Shown here piece by piece: positions 8,214 to 15,733 of a stretch of DNA of 32,866 nt. The stretch covers positions 1-32,866 of the forward strand of contig CALDTV010000025.1 in assembly GCA_937923625.1 (NCBI GenBank), in the 5' to 3' direction. Made by a program: the position numbers and the translations under genes. Source of the stretch: an uncultured Alphaproteobacteria bacterium. Lineage in GTDB: Bacteria > Pseudomonadota > Alphaproteobacteria > Micavibrionales > Micavibrionaceae. The notes under the pieces are model-generated. The model was not told the origin of the DNA, made no database searches, and worked only from the letters and a program-made list of their open reading frames with translations. The number at the start of each line of letters is the position of its first letter. Position 1 is the stretch's first letter.

Positions 8214-8471
8214 ATGATTTTAGGTAATCCATTACGAGCCGTTCAACGTTTAGTTGACCGTGTTTCATACGAAGTGGCCGATGCGGCGTTTATGTTTCAA
8301 AAAGATGCTGATAGAAGAAATGTACGTAAAGAGAGCCCTTTAGGGGCAGTTGATTGCCTTGCCGACTTTGCAGGGGTTTCTTTACACGCATTGCATAAAA
8401 GGGTGTCCCGAGATAACCCTGACATTGCGCGTAAATACAGCCCCTATGAACCACTTACTCGAAGACGCTAG
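8214..8471 (+). CDS. Hypothetical protein, 85 aa, coupled to gpmA
   Basis: I do not recognise this 85-residue soluble protein. It is rich in charged residues, with many Arg and Asp, and has no signal peptide or membrane segment. Its ATG sits one base after the gpmA stop codon with no separate ribosome site, which suggests translational coupling. The C-terminus ends in a basic TRRR. The gene is followed after 58 bases by ppa. The tight junction with gpmA supports it being real; nothing suggests an enzyme. Confidence 0.65.
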   Translation: MILGNPLRAVQRLVDRVSYEVADAAFMFQKDADRRNVRKESPLGAVDCLADFAGVSLHALHKRVSRDNPDIARKYSPYEPLTRRR

Positions 8472-8529
8472 CAATATTTTATTATTTGTTATAGATAGTA
8501 TGAAATTATTTAAGAAATAAGGAAAAATC

Positions 8530-9054
8530 ATGGATATTTCAAAAATCTCAATTGGCAAAGATGCCCCGAACGAAGTTAACGTCATTGTTGAAAACACGGT
8601 TGGCGCGGTGCCGGTAAAATATGAAATTGATAAAGACTCTGGCGCGATTTTTGTTGATCGCTTTGTGCATACGCCGATGTTTTATCCTGGGAATTATGGT
8701 TTTATTCCGCACACATTATCGGATGATGGTGACCCCGTTGATGTATTGGTTGTTGGTGACATGCCTGTGATTGCAGGGGCAGTTTTACCCGTGAACCCGA
8801 TTGGTGTTTTGAAGATGGAAGATGATGGTGGCGTTGATGAAAAAATTATCGCCAAACCAACAACAAAAATGTTTCCCTATCATGATAAAATTGAAAATTA
8901 CACGGATCTACCAGACATAGTGACACAACAGATCGAGCATTTTTTCACGCACTACAAAGACCTTGAAAAGGGCAAATGGGTAAAAATCCACGGTTGGGGC
9001 GATGCAGACGAAGCCCGCAAGCTTATTGCGGAGGGGGTGGAGCGGGTTGGCTAA
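8530..9054 (+). CDS. ppa: Inorganic pyrophosphatase (family I)
   Basis: This soluble enzyme hydrolyses pyrophosphate to two phosphates, pulling biosynthetic reactions forward. The 174-residue length is normal. YEID (31-34) carries the conserved Glu32 region, [10 protein letters not shown] (51-60) is conserved, and the family signature DGDPVDVLV (66-74) provides metal ligands Asp66, Asp68 and Asp71. [10 protein letters not shown] near the end is also typical. An AAGGAAAA ribosome site precedes the ATG. The gene follows gpmA and the 85-aa gene in the same direction. Its last 32 bases overlap a displaced reading frame on the opposite strand (ending at 9023). Confidence 0.97.
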   Translation: MDISKISIGKDAPNEVNVIVENTVGAVPVKYEIDKDSGAIFVDRFVHTPMFYPGNYGFIPHTLSDDGDPVDVLVVGDMPVIAGAVLPVNPIGVLKMEDDGGVDEKIIAKPTTKMFPYHDKIENYTDLPDIVTQQIEHFFTHYKDLEKGKWVKIHGWGDADEARKLIAEGVERVG

Positions 9055-9216
9055 GACGGCGACTACCTCCAGCGCGCAGTAAGGCTCCCGTATGGCTTAA
9101 TAATATCTCATAGGCGTAAAATTGGAAACGCGCGCCTATCTTTTGTTCTTCATCATCTATTGCAATCAAGCAATCTTTAGCAAATTTAGAAAATGCGCCA
9201 AATGCCTGGGTTTGCG
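9023..9216 (-). other. Frame-displaced continuation of the 154-aa secreted-protein gene
   Basis: In the frame one base off from the upstream gene, the reading continues as TQTQAFGAFSKFAKDCLIAI, then an acidic and aromatic helical stretch (DDEEQKIGARFQFYAYEILL) and a proline-rich end. This reads like real coding sequence, unlike the short basic tail in the annotated frame. A single missing A in the run at 9217-9220 would join the two frames. The joined product would overlap the ppa 3' end by 32 bases. Confidence 0.5.
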
Positions 9217-9630
9217 TTTTAATATCAGTTCTTTGGGACAAATTTTTGCAGGGGTGATGCAATAAAAATCTATTTCCGCTAACGCTAAGTCTCTTCGTGG
9301 GTGATCTGCTTTTACCGCACTAATGAATTCTTTAAATTTTGTGGCGTGTGTAAAGATGGCATCTTTTGTTCCGTTAAAGCAGCGTACCATGGCCATCGGA
9401 TCTCTGGCTTCTTCGGGTGTTTGTGGGCATGTGGCTCTTATTGATGTAACCAACGAGCTTGCGTAAGGATCACTCGCTAAAATACTTTCCAGTGTCTTGG
9501 GAGCGGCAGTTCTGCTGGTATCAGATGGGGCGGCGTCAATCTTATATGCTTCTGCGGAGGCGATTGAAGGGGCTGTAGCCATACAGGTTACAAGGGCTAA
9601 TGATTTTCTTAAAAACATAGTTTTACTCAT
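9166..9630 (-). CDS. Secreted hypothetical protein, probably frameshifted
   Basis: No family is recognised. The 154-residue frame begins with a Sec signal peptide (basic MSKTMFLRK, hydrophobic core, cleavage likely after SIASA near residue 26). The mature part has several cysteines (RATCPQ, VRCFNG, YCITPAKICPKE), suggesting disulphides in the periplasm. The last 17 or so residues (KRKPRHLAHFLNLLKIA) look unlike the rest, and a better continuation exists in the neighbouring frame (9023-9216). I therefore think the gene has a one-base deletion in the T-run at 9217-9220 (plus strand), either a real mutation or an assembly error. It converges on ppa. Confidence 0.65.
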   Translation of the reverse strand: MSKTMFLRKSLALVTCMATAPSIASAEAYKIDAAPSDTSRTAAPKTLESILASDPYASSLVTSIRATCPQTPEEARDPMAMVRCFNGTKDAIFTHATKFKEFISAVKADHPRRDLALAEIDFYCITPAKICPKELILKRKPRHLAHFLNLLKIA

Positions 9631-9696
9631 ATTTATTTAATTTTATGGAATGTGCTTTTTTTCGTTTTTATTGTCAATCCTTATTCGTGCTTTTTG

Positions 9697-9725
9697 TTGA
9701 CATAATTTTTGAGTGCTTTAGCCTT
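9697..9725 (+). promoter_or_regulatory. Candidate promoter of the 84-aa gene
   Basis: A perfect -35 TTGACA (9697-9702), extended as TTGACATAA, lies about 54 bases ahead of the ATG at 9756. The -10 region (around 9720-9725) is a poor match, so only the -35 is strong. Confidence 0.35.
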
Positions 9726-9755
9726 ACGTTACGTCAGCAAAAAAAGAGGAATATC

Positions 9756-10010
9756 ATGTTAGGGACGCATCCAATAGAATACACAAGTTATAAATGGAAA
9801 AATATTAGGGATATAGGTTTTGCTTCAATTGTTGCTTGTGGACTTGTCACGTCAATAGCTTATGGCTTAAATCACTTAAAGGATAAAGCTTGTCATGATT
9901 TTACCGCTTCTGCGACCGGTCAAGCATTATCCAATGCATATGCCCGTTTAAGCGTAGAGGATCCAGCGCCTGTATCTGTTAAAGTTGGAAATTGGCATTG
10001 CCAACTTTAA
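9756..10010 (+). CDS. Hypothetical protein with one TM segment, 84 aa
   Basis: No family is recognised. From the ATG at 9756 the product is 84 residues with one hydrophobic segment at about residues 21-38 (GFASIVACGLVTSIAYGL), followed by a hydrophilic part with two cysteines. It is probably a single-pass inner-membrane protein. The open frame runs further upstream to 9645, but only the 9756 ATG has a good ribosome site (AAGAGGA, six bases away), so I place the start there. It is preceded by a TTGACATAA -35 element. Confidence 0.55.
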   Translation: MLGTHPIEYTSYKWKNIRDIGFASIVACGLVTSIAYGLNHLKDKACHDFTASATGQALSNAYARLSVEDPAPVSVKVGNWHCQL

Positions 10011-10045
10011 ATTATAATATTCATAACTTTATCTTTTGTGAAGAA

Positions 10046-10159
10046 ATGTCATGGATATTTATTCTGATTTTCGGGGTGCTGGTGGCGGCGCTATGGCGTG
10101 CCAAGCGCTTAAAAATGCGATGCGGCTTACACTTACGCCACCGCTTGGGATCAAATTAG
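10046..10159 (+). CDS. Possible 37-aa membrane peptide
   Basis: The frame codes for a short peptide with a hydrophobic helix (WIFILIFGVLVAALW, residues 3-17) followed by a basic tail, which is the usual look of a small inner-membrane protein. The ribosome site is weak. A second frame starting at 10051 also stays open to 10173, so coding is uncertain. The stretch is richer in G and C than its surroundings and ends at a terminator hairpin. Confidence 0.22.
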   Translation: MSWIFILIFGVLVAALWRAKRLKMRCGLHLRHRLGSN

Positions 10160-10170
10160 AGCGTTCATAA

Positions 10171-10198
10171 AAAAAGCGACCGATACAGGCCGCTTTTT
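10171..10198. terminator. Bidirectional intrinsic terminator
   Basis: AAAAAGCGACC (10171-10181) pairs with GGCCGCTTTTT (10188-10198) around a six-base loop with one mismatch. T-runs follow on both strands, so it can stop rightward transcription from the small genes and leftward transcription of the DUF481 gene that ends at 10224. Confidence 0.75.
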
Positions 10199-10223
10199 AT
10201 TAATAATGATTTAGCGCTATGAA

Positions 10224-10946
10224 TTAAAAATCATACCCTAACTTAAGTGAATATTTTGTATCACCTTCTTCGATTCCTGGCGCAGGATCGTTGTCCCAGT
10301 CAAAATCAATTTGGGCTGTTCCTGTTAAAATTTCAGCGATTGGGAATCTTACACCAGCTTCACCGTCATAAAGAAAGCCATTTGTATCGCCTAATGGGAC
10401 TGAAACATCATGCTTGTAAAAAGCTTGCACACGATCTTGAAAGAATTTTTGATCGTAATTAAGTCCCCATGATGCAGCGATGTCTTCTTCTGAATCGCCA
10501 TTCTCAAATTCATCCGCGATATAATCTAAACCAACGCGTGTTGATAAATTAAGGGGATCGCTCTCGTGGAATTGGTATCCCACGTAAGGACCAACTTTGA
10601 TACGGCTATCTAGGTCTGCAATATCATCACTTTCGAAACTTGCACGACCACCTGTGAACCATTTATCTGTAATAAAGCGGTCATATTCACCATAGATCAT
10701 ATATTGATCTTCTGTTTCAACGCCTTCATCTTCGGCATAACGAACTTCTGCACCGGCTGTGTAGCGGTTCTTCTCGCCGCGGGCTTCGCCACGACCATCA
10801 AGAACAACAGCTTTTTTGTTCGTGTTACCATCGGTGATAAAACCACCCGCATTAACGCGTCCAGACCAGTCTAATGGCTCCGCGTATGAAATGCTTGTTA
10901 TGCTCATGCTTAACAAGAAGATTGTTAAAAGATTTAATTTTTTCAT
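10224..10946 (-). CDS. DUF481 outer-membrane beta-barrel protein (YdiY-like)
   Basis: The 240-residue product has a Sec signal peptide with cleavage likely after ISYA (about residue 22). The mature part begins DWSGRVNAGGFITDGNT, the typical DUF481 opening with the glycine-rich first strand and the GNT motif. Alternating hydrophobic and polar residues continue as repeated beta strands to a C-terminal LGYDF ending in Phe, which suits insertion by the BAM machinery. The family is a small outer-membrane barrel of unclear function, linked in some bacteria to salt or acid response. It has an excellent AAAAGGAG ribosome site and a clear promoter at 10975-11002, so it is a single-gene unit ending at the 10171-10198 terminator. 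Confidence 0.88.
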   Translation of the reverse strand: MKKLNLLTIFLLSMSITSISYAEPLDWSGRVNAGGFITDGNTNKKAVVLDGRGEARGEKNRYTAGAEVRYAEDEGVETEDQYMIYGEYDRFITDKWFTGGRASFESDDIADLDSRIKVGPYVGYQFHESDPLNLSTRVGLDYIADEFENGDSEEDIAASWGLNYDQKFFQDRVQAFYKHDVSVPLGDTNGFLYDGEAGVRFPIAEILTGTAQIDFDWDNDPAPGIEEGDTKYSLKLGYDF

Positions 10947-10974
10947 TAGGTACTCCTTTTTTATGAATGCTCGA

Positions 10975-11002
10975 ACTATATTGAAATTAAACTGAAGCGC
11001 AA
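10975..11002 (-). promoter_or_regulatory. Promoter of the DUF481 gene
   Basis: Read on the minus strand: TTGCGC, 16 bases, TATAGT. The -10 ends about 29 bases before the ATG, with a strong ribosome site between. The same TTGC..-16-TATAGT form occurs ahead of the CBS gene (29903-29930). Confidence 0.65.
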
Positions 11003-11049
11003 TAAATTTGTTTATAAGACATAATTATGGCTGAGGCGTCATACAATAA

Positions 11050-11077
11050 AAAAACCGCCTATAAAAAAGCGGTTTTT
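11050..11077 (-). terminator. Intrinsic terminator of the rimP-rpsO operon
   Basis: AAAAACCGC (11050-11058) and GGCGGTTTTT-type arm GCGGTTTTT (11069-11077) form a stem with T's following on the minus strand. It is 60 bases past the rpsO stop and separates this operon from the DUF481 gene promoter, so little read-through from rpsO toward pnp is expected. Confidence 0.8.
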
Positions 11078-11136
11078 GAATTTTGTATAAATATCAAAGA
11101 ACTTAGCGTCCTGCAATTGGGCGCAATACATCTTTC

Positions 11137-11406
11137 TTAACGTCTGATACCTTGCTTTTTGATGATGGCTTGGTAACGGCCTTCATCTTTTGCTTTCAAG
11201 TAATCCAGCAATTTACGGCGCTTTGCGACCATTGCCAAAAGACCGCGGCGTGAGCCAAAATCTTTTTTGTTTGTCTGCATGTGCTCTGATAAATTATTAA
11301 TGCGCTCTGTTAAAATAGAGATCTGAACCTCTGGTGATCCAGTATCGCCTTTGGCTGTTGCATTTTCTTCAATAACTTGTGCTTTACGCTCTGTAGTAAT
11401 CGACAT
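11137..11406 (-). CDS. rpsO: 30S ribosomal protein S15
   Basis: S15 binds 16S rRNA early in 30S assembly. From the ATG at 11406 the protein is 89 residues, exactly the usual length. [28 protein letters not shown] and the conserved [16 protein letters not shown] stretch identify it. An AGGAGG site lies five bases ahead of this ATG; a TTG one codon earlier is not needed. It is the last gene of the leftward rimP-nusA-infB-rbfA-truB operon, 23 bases after truB, and is followed by a strong terminator rather than by pnp. Confidence 0.98.
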   Translation of the reverse strand: MSITTERKAQVIEENATAKGDTGSPEVQISILTERINNLSEHMQTNKKDFGSRRGLLAMVAKRRKLLDYLKAKDEGRYQAIIKKQGIRR

Positions 11407-11429
11407 CAATTCCTCCTATTGGTTTGAAT

Positions 11430-12419
11430 TCAAATATTAAAGACCTTTTTGGGTTGAATTTTCGCCCCATATATTTCGACCAATGCCAAAGCTTGGTCAT
11501 CATACGTGACGAGGGCATCTGTAATATCTTCTGATTTCCAATCAATGCCCAGTGCGTCAAGACGAGCCAAATCCGGCTTTGAGAGGAAAGATAATGCATT
11601 GCCATTCTTTACACGGCTCGTCTCCTGATCCTTAAGGGCCAAAACCGGGATGTCGTCCAGGGCGGTCGATAAGGGGAGAAGAACCCCATCAAGGTCTTTT
11701 CCTTGATCAGGGTTATCAATCATTTGTTCGAAGACTTCAAGCGAAATCGCGCTTTCAATTACTAAAGGGCCAACTTTTGTGCGTTTTAATGATGAAATAT
11801 AACCAAAACAGCCTAATTTACGCCCCATGTCACGGGCGAGAGAGCGAACATACGTACCTTTGCCGCATATGCAGGAAAAAGATGTTTCCGCCTGCTCAAT
11901 GTTTTTATTATCGGCCGTAGCGGGCTTGCCCGCCTGAGGCAAAACAGACAAGTCCTCAATCCAAACTTCGCGTGATTTTATATCGGCATAATCACCATCG
12001 CGGGCAATATCGTAGGCACGTTCCCCATCAATTTTTATGGCGGAAAATTGGGGTGGCACTTGCTCTATGTCACCAATGAAACCGCTCAAAATATTGTCAA
12101 TTTCTTCAAGTGTTGGGCGGGCATCTGAGGTTTGGATCACTTCCCCTTCAGCATCATCGGTGGTGCGCTGCTCCCCCCATGTCACGGTGAATTCGTAAAT
12201 TTTTGTGGCGTCTTGGATATAATTTACGGTTTTCGTGGCCTCCCCGAGGGCAATAGGAAGCACGCCATCAGCCAAAGGGTCGAGTGTGCCGCCATGACCA
12301 ACTTTTTGCGCGTTCAATGCACGGCGAATTTTGCCAACCGCCTGTGTGGAGGTTACACCAACAGGCTTGTTAAGATTAATCCACCCATGAATTGGTGTGC
12401 CGCGTTTTTTACGCCCCAT
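11430..12419 (-). CDS. truB: tRNA pseudouridine(55) synthase
   Basis: TruB converts U55 in the T-loop of tRNAs to pseudouridine. The N-terminal HGWINLNKPVGVTSTQAV and the catalytic GGTLDPLADGVLPIALGEATK stretch, with Asp47 from this start, are unmistakable. GTYVRSLARDMG (mid-protein) and a C-terminal PUA-like region follow. Length is 329 residues. I chose the ATG at 12419 because GGAG lies just ahead of it; an ATG four codons earlier (12431) lacks a ribosome site. A degenerate palindromic repeat fills the gap to rbfA upstream. Confidence 0.96.
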   Translation of the reverse strand: MGRKKRGTPIHGWINLNKPVGVTSTQAVGKIRRALNAQKVGHGGTLDPLADGVLPIALGEATKTVNYIQDATKIYEFTVTWGEQRTTDDAEGEVIQTSDARPTLEEIDNILSGFIGDIEQVPPQFSAIKIDGERAYDIARDGDYADIKSREVWIEDLSVLPQAGKPATADNKNIEQAETSFSCICGKGTYVRSLARDMGRKLGCFGYISSLKRTKVGPLVIESAISLEVFEQMIDNPDQGKDLDGVLLPLSTALDDIPVLALKDQETSRVKNGNALSFLSKPDLARLDALGIDWKSEDITDALVTYDDQALALVEIYGAKIQPKKVFNI

Positions 12420-12439
12420 GATTTTCTCCATGTCTTAAC

Positions 12440-12514
12440 GCGAGGGGGACGCAGCAATATAACATGACACGCATAGGCTTAGATTGCCGCGTCGCTGAAG
12501 TGCTTCGCCATGAC
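12440..12514. repeat. Dispersed inverted repeat, copy 4 (degenerate)
   Basis: The right arm is clear: AGATTGCCGCGTCGC followed by TTCGCCATGAC (12481-12514), matching the right arms of the other copies. The left arm is eroded, with GCGAGGGGGACGCAGCAAT (12440-12457) pairing only in part. It sits inside the essential operon, between rbfA and truB. Confidence 0.65.
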
Positions 12515-12535
12515 TGTAATTTATAAATCATGCGT

Positions 12536-12934
12536 TTAGTCTTGATCTTTTTCTTGCTCAGAATATTCAATGGTACTTAAAAGCTCATCAAGCTTCTGCG
12601 CTTTTTCAAAAGAGGTATCAATCTTAAAGCGGATTCTAGGTGTAAATTTTAAGTTGGCATTGGCATTGATATCTTTTTGAAATACCGCCGCCGCGTTATT
12701 AAGGGCAGGGAGGATAGCCTCCATATCTTGCCCCCCAAGAGAGATAACATAAGCTGTTGCCTGACGTAAATCAGGGGAGGGCTGCACCTCCGTGACTGTA
12801 ATCCCGCCAGCGATATCCAACAAAACTTCGTTTTTAAAATGTCCACGCTGTATGGTGTTTGCCATGATATGACGAATTTGTTCGCCAACGCGCAGCTGTC
12901 TTTGGGAAGGCATCCGTTCTTTGTTATTTGGCAT
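12536..12934 (-). CDS. rbfA: 30S ribosome-binding factor A
   Basis: RbfA helps mature the 16S rRNA 5' end and is needed for growth in the cold. The 132-residue protein has the family start PSQRQLRVGEQIRHIMANTI, the strand DIAGGITVTEVQPSPDLRQATAYV, and the helix LKFTPRIRFKIDTSFEKAQKLDELL. It is of normal length. The ATG at 12934 has a weak ribosome site and a second ATG lies seven codons later. It follows a 70-aa gene of unknown function after infB. Confidence 0.95.
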   Translation of the reverse strand: MPNNKERMPSQRQLRVGEQIRHIMANTIQRGHFKNEVLLDIAGGITVTEVQPSPDLRQATAYVISLGGQDMEAILPALNNAAAVFQKDINANANLKFTPRIRFKIDTSFEKAQKLDELLSTIEYSEQEKDQD

Positions 12935-12961
12935 TTTTTATAATTTCATCTTTATTATTTT

Positions 12962-13174
12962 TTATCCACATGGGGCTAATGCTGGCTGAGTTTTTGCTGC
13001 TCGAATCGCATTTTCTTCTCTTAATTCCTCTAACGTATATTCACCGGAAACTATAAAGAATGCGTCGACTGCATTAAGGTCTCTATGGGTTTTCATTAGC
13101 GCAAAAACATCCATCAGTGTTTTAGCGTTGCAAGCAAAACCAACAACCTCGCCATCTCTTCCTATAAATGACAT
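12962..13174 (-). CDS. Hypothetical 70-aa protein between infB and rbfA
   Basis: No family is recognised. The ATG lies two bases after the infB stop, so the gene is surely co-transcribed and likely coupled. The 70 residues start MSFIGRDGEVVGFACNAKTL and contain an acidic helix (YTLEELREENAIRAAK). There is no signal peptide or membrane segment. Its place in a translation-factor operon hints at a role near ribosomes but proves nothing. It does not resemble DUF503, which sits here in some Gram-positive bacteria. Confidence 0.65.
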   Translation of the reverse strand: MSFIGRDGEVVGFACNAKTLMDVFALMKTHRDLNAVDAFFIVSGEYTLEELREENAIRAAKTQPALAPCG

Positions 13175-13176
13175 TT

Positions 13177-15657
13177 TTAATCTAATGTCCGCGCATCTTC
13201 GACGACTTCATAACATTCAATAATATCTTTTTCTTTGATGTCGTCATAATTTTCAAATGCCATACCACATTCTGTCCCTTCTTTGACTTCCTTCACTTCA
13301 TCTTTAAAGCGTTTCAGGGTCTTCAACATGCCTTCGTGGATCACAACATCATCACGTAATAAGCGCACTTGCGCGCCGCGTTTTACCATGCCTTTCGTGA
13401 CCATACAGCCAGCAATGTTACCATATTTGGAGATCATAAAGACTTCACGAATTTCTGCGTGACCCAAGTAAACTTCACGCTCAGCAGGGGCCAACATGCC
13501 GCCTAGAATGGCTTTGGCATCATCAATGACATCATAGATAATATTGTAATAACGAATTTTTTGATCTTTTTGATCGGCCAAATCGCGCGCTTGAGCATTG
13601 GCACGCACGTTAAAACCAATCAATAACGCGCCAGAGGCCTCCGCCAAAGTCACATCAGATTCAGTGATACCGCCAGCGCCAGAGTGCAAAATTTGCACGC
13701 CAATTTCTTCGTTGCCTTCGGTCATTTTGTTTAATGATCCAATAATGGCTTCAACCGAGCCATGGACATCACCCTTAATAACAATCGGCAGGATTTGTTT
13801 TCTGCCTTCTGCTTTTGCTGCGGCAAAGATATCTTCAAACCCGCCTGACATTGGCACGTTCGTGCTTTCGATCTCACGGCGTTTTTTGGCGCGATATTCG
13901 GCAATTTCACGGGCTTTTGATTCTTCGGCAACGTTAAGGATGTCACCTGAATCTGGTGTGCCACTTAAACCAAGCACTTCAACAGGAAGACCTGGCGGTG
14001 CCTGTTTAATTTGTTCGCCTTTATCATTAATAAGTGCCCGTACTTTTCCGTACTCGCCTCCAACAACAAAGTTGTCACCAACATTCAATGTACCGTTTTG
14101 GATTAACACTGTCGCAACCGACCCGCGGCCCGGCTCCATTTTCGCTTCGACCACAACCCCTTGTGCGTCACGATTTGGATTGGCTTTAAGTTCCAATACT
14201 TCCGCTTGAAGCAAAATCGCTTCGACCAATTTATCAAGATTCATTTTCTTTAAGGCGGATACTTCAATCGCTTGAATGTCACCACCCATATCTTCAACAA
14301 TCAATTCATGTTGAAGTAAATCTTGTTTGACCTTCATCGGGTTTGCATCAGGTAGATCAATTTTGTTGACGGCAACAATAATCGGCACGCCAGCGGCTTT
14401 TGAGTGATTAATTGCTTCAATCGTTTGTGGCATAATGCTGTCTGCGGCAGAAACCACCAGCACAACAATATCTGTGGCATTCGCCCCACGTGCCCGCATT
14501 TCGGTAAAGGCCGCGTGCCCCGGCGTATCAAGGAAAGTGACTTTTTCGCCGCTTTCGACTTCAATTTGGTAGGCGCCAATATGTTGGGTAATTCCGCCAG
14601 CTTCGCCCGCAACAACATCTGTTTGGCGCAACGCATCAAGAAGGGAAGTTTTACCGTGGTCAACATGTCCCATGATAGTTACAACAGGCGGTCTTGCAAT
14701 AAGGTCCGCGGCATTATCTTCGGTGCCTTCAAGGCCAATTTCAACATCAGAATCTGTGACACGTTTAATGCTGTGCCCCAATTCTTCGATAATAAGTTCC
14801 GCTGTATCTGCATCAATGGTCTGGTTAAGTGTCGCCATAATGCCGAGCTTCATCAGCTCTTTAATCACATCCGTACTACGTTCTTTCATACGGTTTGCAA
14901 GTTCTTGTACGGTTATAACTTCGGGCACAACGACCTCTCGAAATACTTTTTCTGCGGCTGGTTTTGGCCCTGCCGCCGCCGCACGACGTTTTTGTTGCGC
15001 CCGTTTTTGCGCGGCCAAAGACATAGAGCGATCACGCTCGTAATCTTGGTTTAAAACTTGCGTCACCGTGATCTTACCGCCACGGCGACGTTCATTTGCG
15101 CGCGGATTTCTTGGCGGCGGTCTTTTGTCGCGCTCTTCAACTTTGCGCACAGGCAATGTTGTTTGTTGCTGGCGGAATTTATTGACGTTTTCATTGTCAG
15201 CGGCCTTTGCCTGCGCTTTTTCTTCGGCTTCAATGCGCAGGAGTTCGTCTAATTCTTTCTGGCGCGCATCATCCGTGTCAGGCATTTTTTCTGTTGCCCG
15301 TACGTTTTTGGATGGTGGCGGTGGTAACGCATTTTCTTTTTTGGTGTCCGTATTAAGGGCGGCTTTTAGCGCTTCGGCACGGGCGTCGCGTTCTTCAGAT
15401 GTTAAGCGTTCTAATGCTGAGCCTTCTTTAGCGGTTGGCGTCGTTGGTGCGCTATGATCTGGTGTCATGACCGCACCACGACCAGCAGAACGTTTACGCC
15501 TTACTTCAACGACAGTGCCGCCTGCCGCAGGGGCGGCCTTGGCTGCGCCACCTTTAAGGCTCAACGTACCACCTTTCAAGCCCAAAGTTTTTTTCTTTGG
15601 GGCTTCTTCAGTGGCATCAGCTTTTTCGTCTTTTGGTGCTTCTTTTTTGTCAGTCAT
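13177..15657 (-). CDS. infB: Translation initiation factor IF-2
   Basis: IF-2 is the GTPase that brings initiator tRNA to the 30S subunit and joins the subunits. The 826-residue protein has a low-complexity N-terminal region (about 1-235, rich in Lys, Ala and Glu) opening with the [13 protein letters not shown] motif seen in alphaproteobacterial IF-2. An IF2_N module (about 245-300) follows. The G domain has GHVDHGKT (330-337), DTPGH (377-381) and NKID (431-434). Domains II to IV follow to the end. The ribosome site is AAGAAGA. It lies only 76 bases after nusA, without the ylxR gene often found between them. Confidence 0.98.
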   Translation of the reverse strand: MTDKKEAPKDEKADATEEAPKKKTLGLKGGTLSLKGGAAKAAPAAGGTVVEVRRKRSAGRGAVMTPDHSAPTTPTAKEGSALERLTSEERDARAEALKAALNTDTKKENALPPPPSKNVRATEKMPDTDDARQKELDELLRIEAEEKAQAKAADNENVNKFRQQQTTLPVRKVEERDKRPPPRNPRANERRRGGKITVTQVLNQDYERDRSMSLAAQKRAQQKRRAAAAGPKPAAEKVFREVVVPEVITVQELANRMKERSTDVIKELMKLGIMATLNQTIDADTAELIIEELGHSIKRVTDSDVEIGLEGTEDNAADLIARPPVVTIMGHVDHGKTSLLDALRQTDVVAGEAGGITQHIGAYQIEVESGEKVTFLDTPGHAAFTEMRARGANATDIVVLVVSAADSIMPQTIEAINHSKAAGVPIIVAVNKIDLPDANPMKVKQDLLQHELIVEDMGGDIQAIEVSALKKMNLDKLVEAILLQAEVLELKANPNRDAQGVVVEAKMEPGRGSVATVLIQNGTLNVGDNFVVGGEYGKVRALINDKGEQIKQAPPGLPVEVLGLSGTPDSGDILNVAEESKAREIAEYRAKKRREIESTNVPMSGGFEDIFAAAKAEGRKQILPIVIKGDVHGSVEAIIGSLNKMTEGNEEIGVQILHSGAGGITESDVTLAEASGALLIGFNVRANAQARDLADQKDQKIRYYNIIYDVIDDAKAILGGMLAPAEREVYLGHAEIREVFMISKYGNIAGCMVTKGMVKRGAQVRLLRDDVVIHEGMLKTLKRFKDEVKEVKEGTECGMAFENYDDIKEKDIIECYEVVEDARTLD

Positions 15658-15733
15658 TCTTATCTTCTTTTATACGCTTTTGGTTATTATCTATCGAACC
15701 TGCCAAAAGCGTGAGGGCAAGAACGACTTTTAT

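Noticed and set aside
9645-9755. Upstream extension of the 84-aa gene to an ATG at 9645
   Set aside because: It crosses the candidate promoter and lacks a ribosome site, while ATG 9756 has AAGAGGA.
13598-15457. Long open frames on the plus strand across infB (13598-14209, 14404-15054, 15068-15457)
   Set aside because: They are shadows of infB: Ser/Arg/Cys-rich composition, no ribosome sites, and infB has full motif support.
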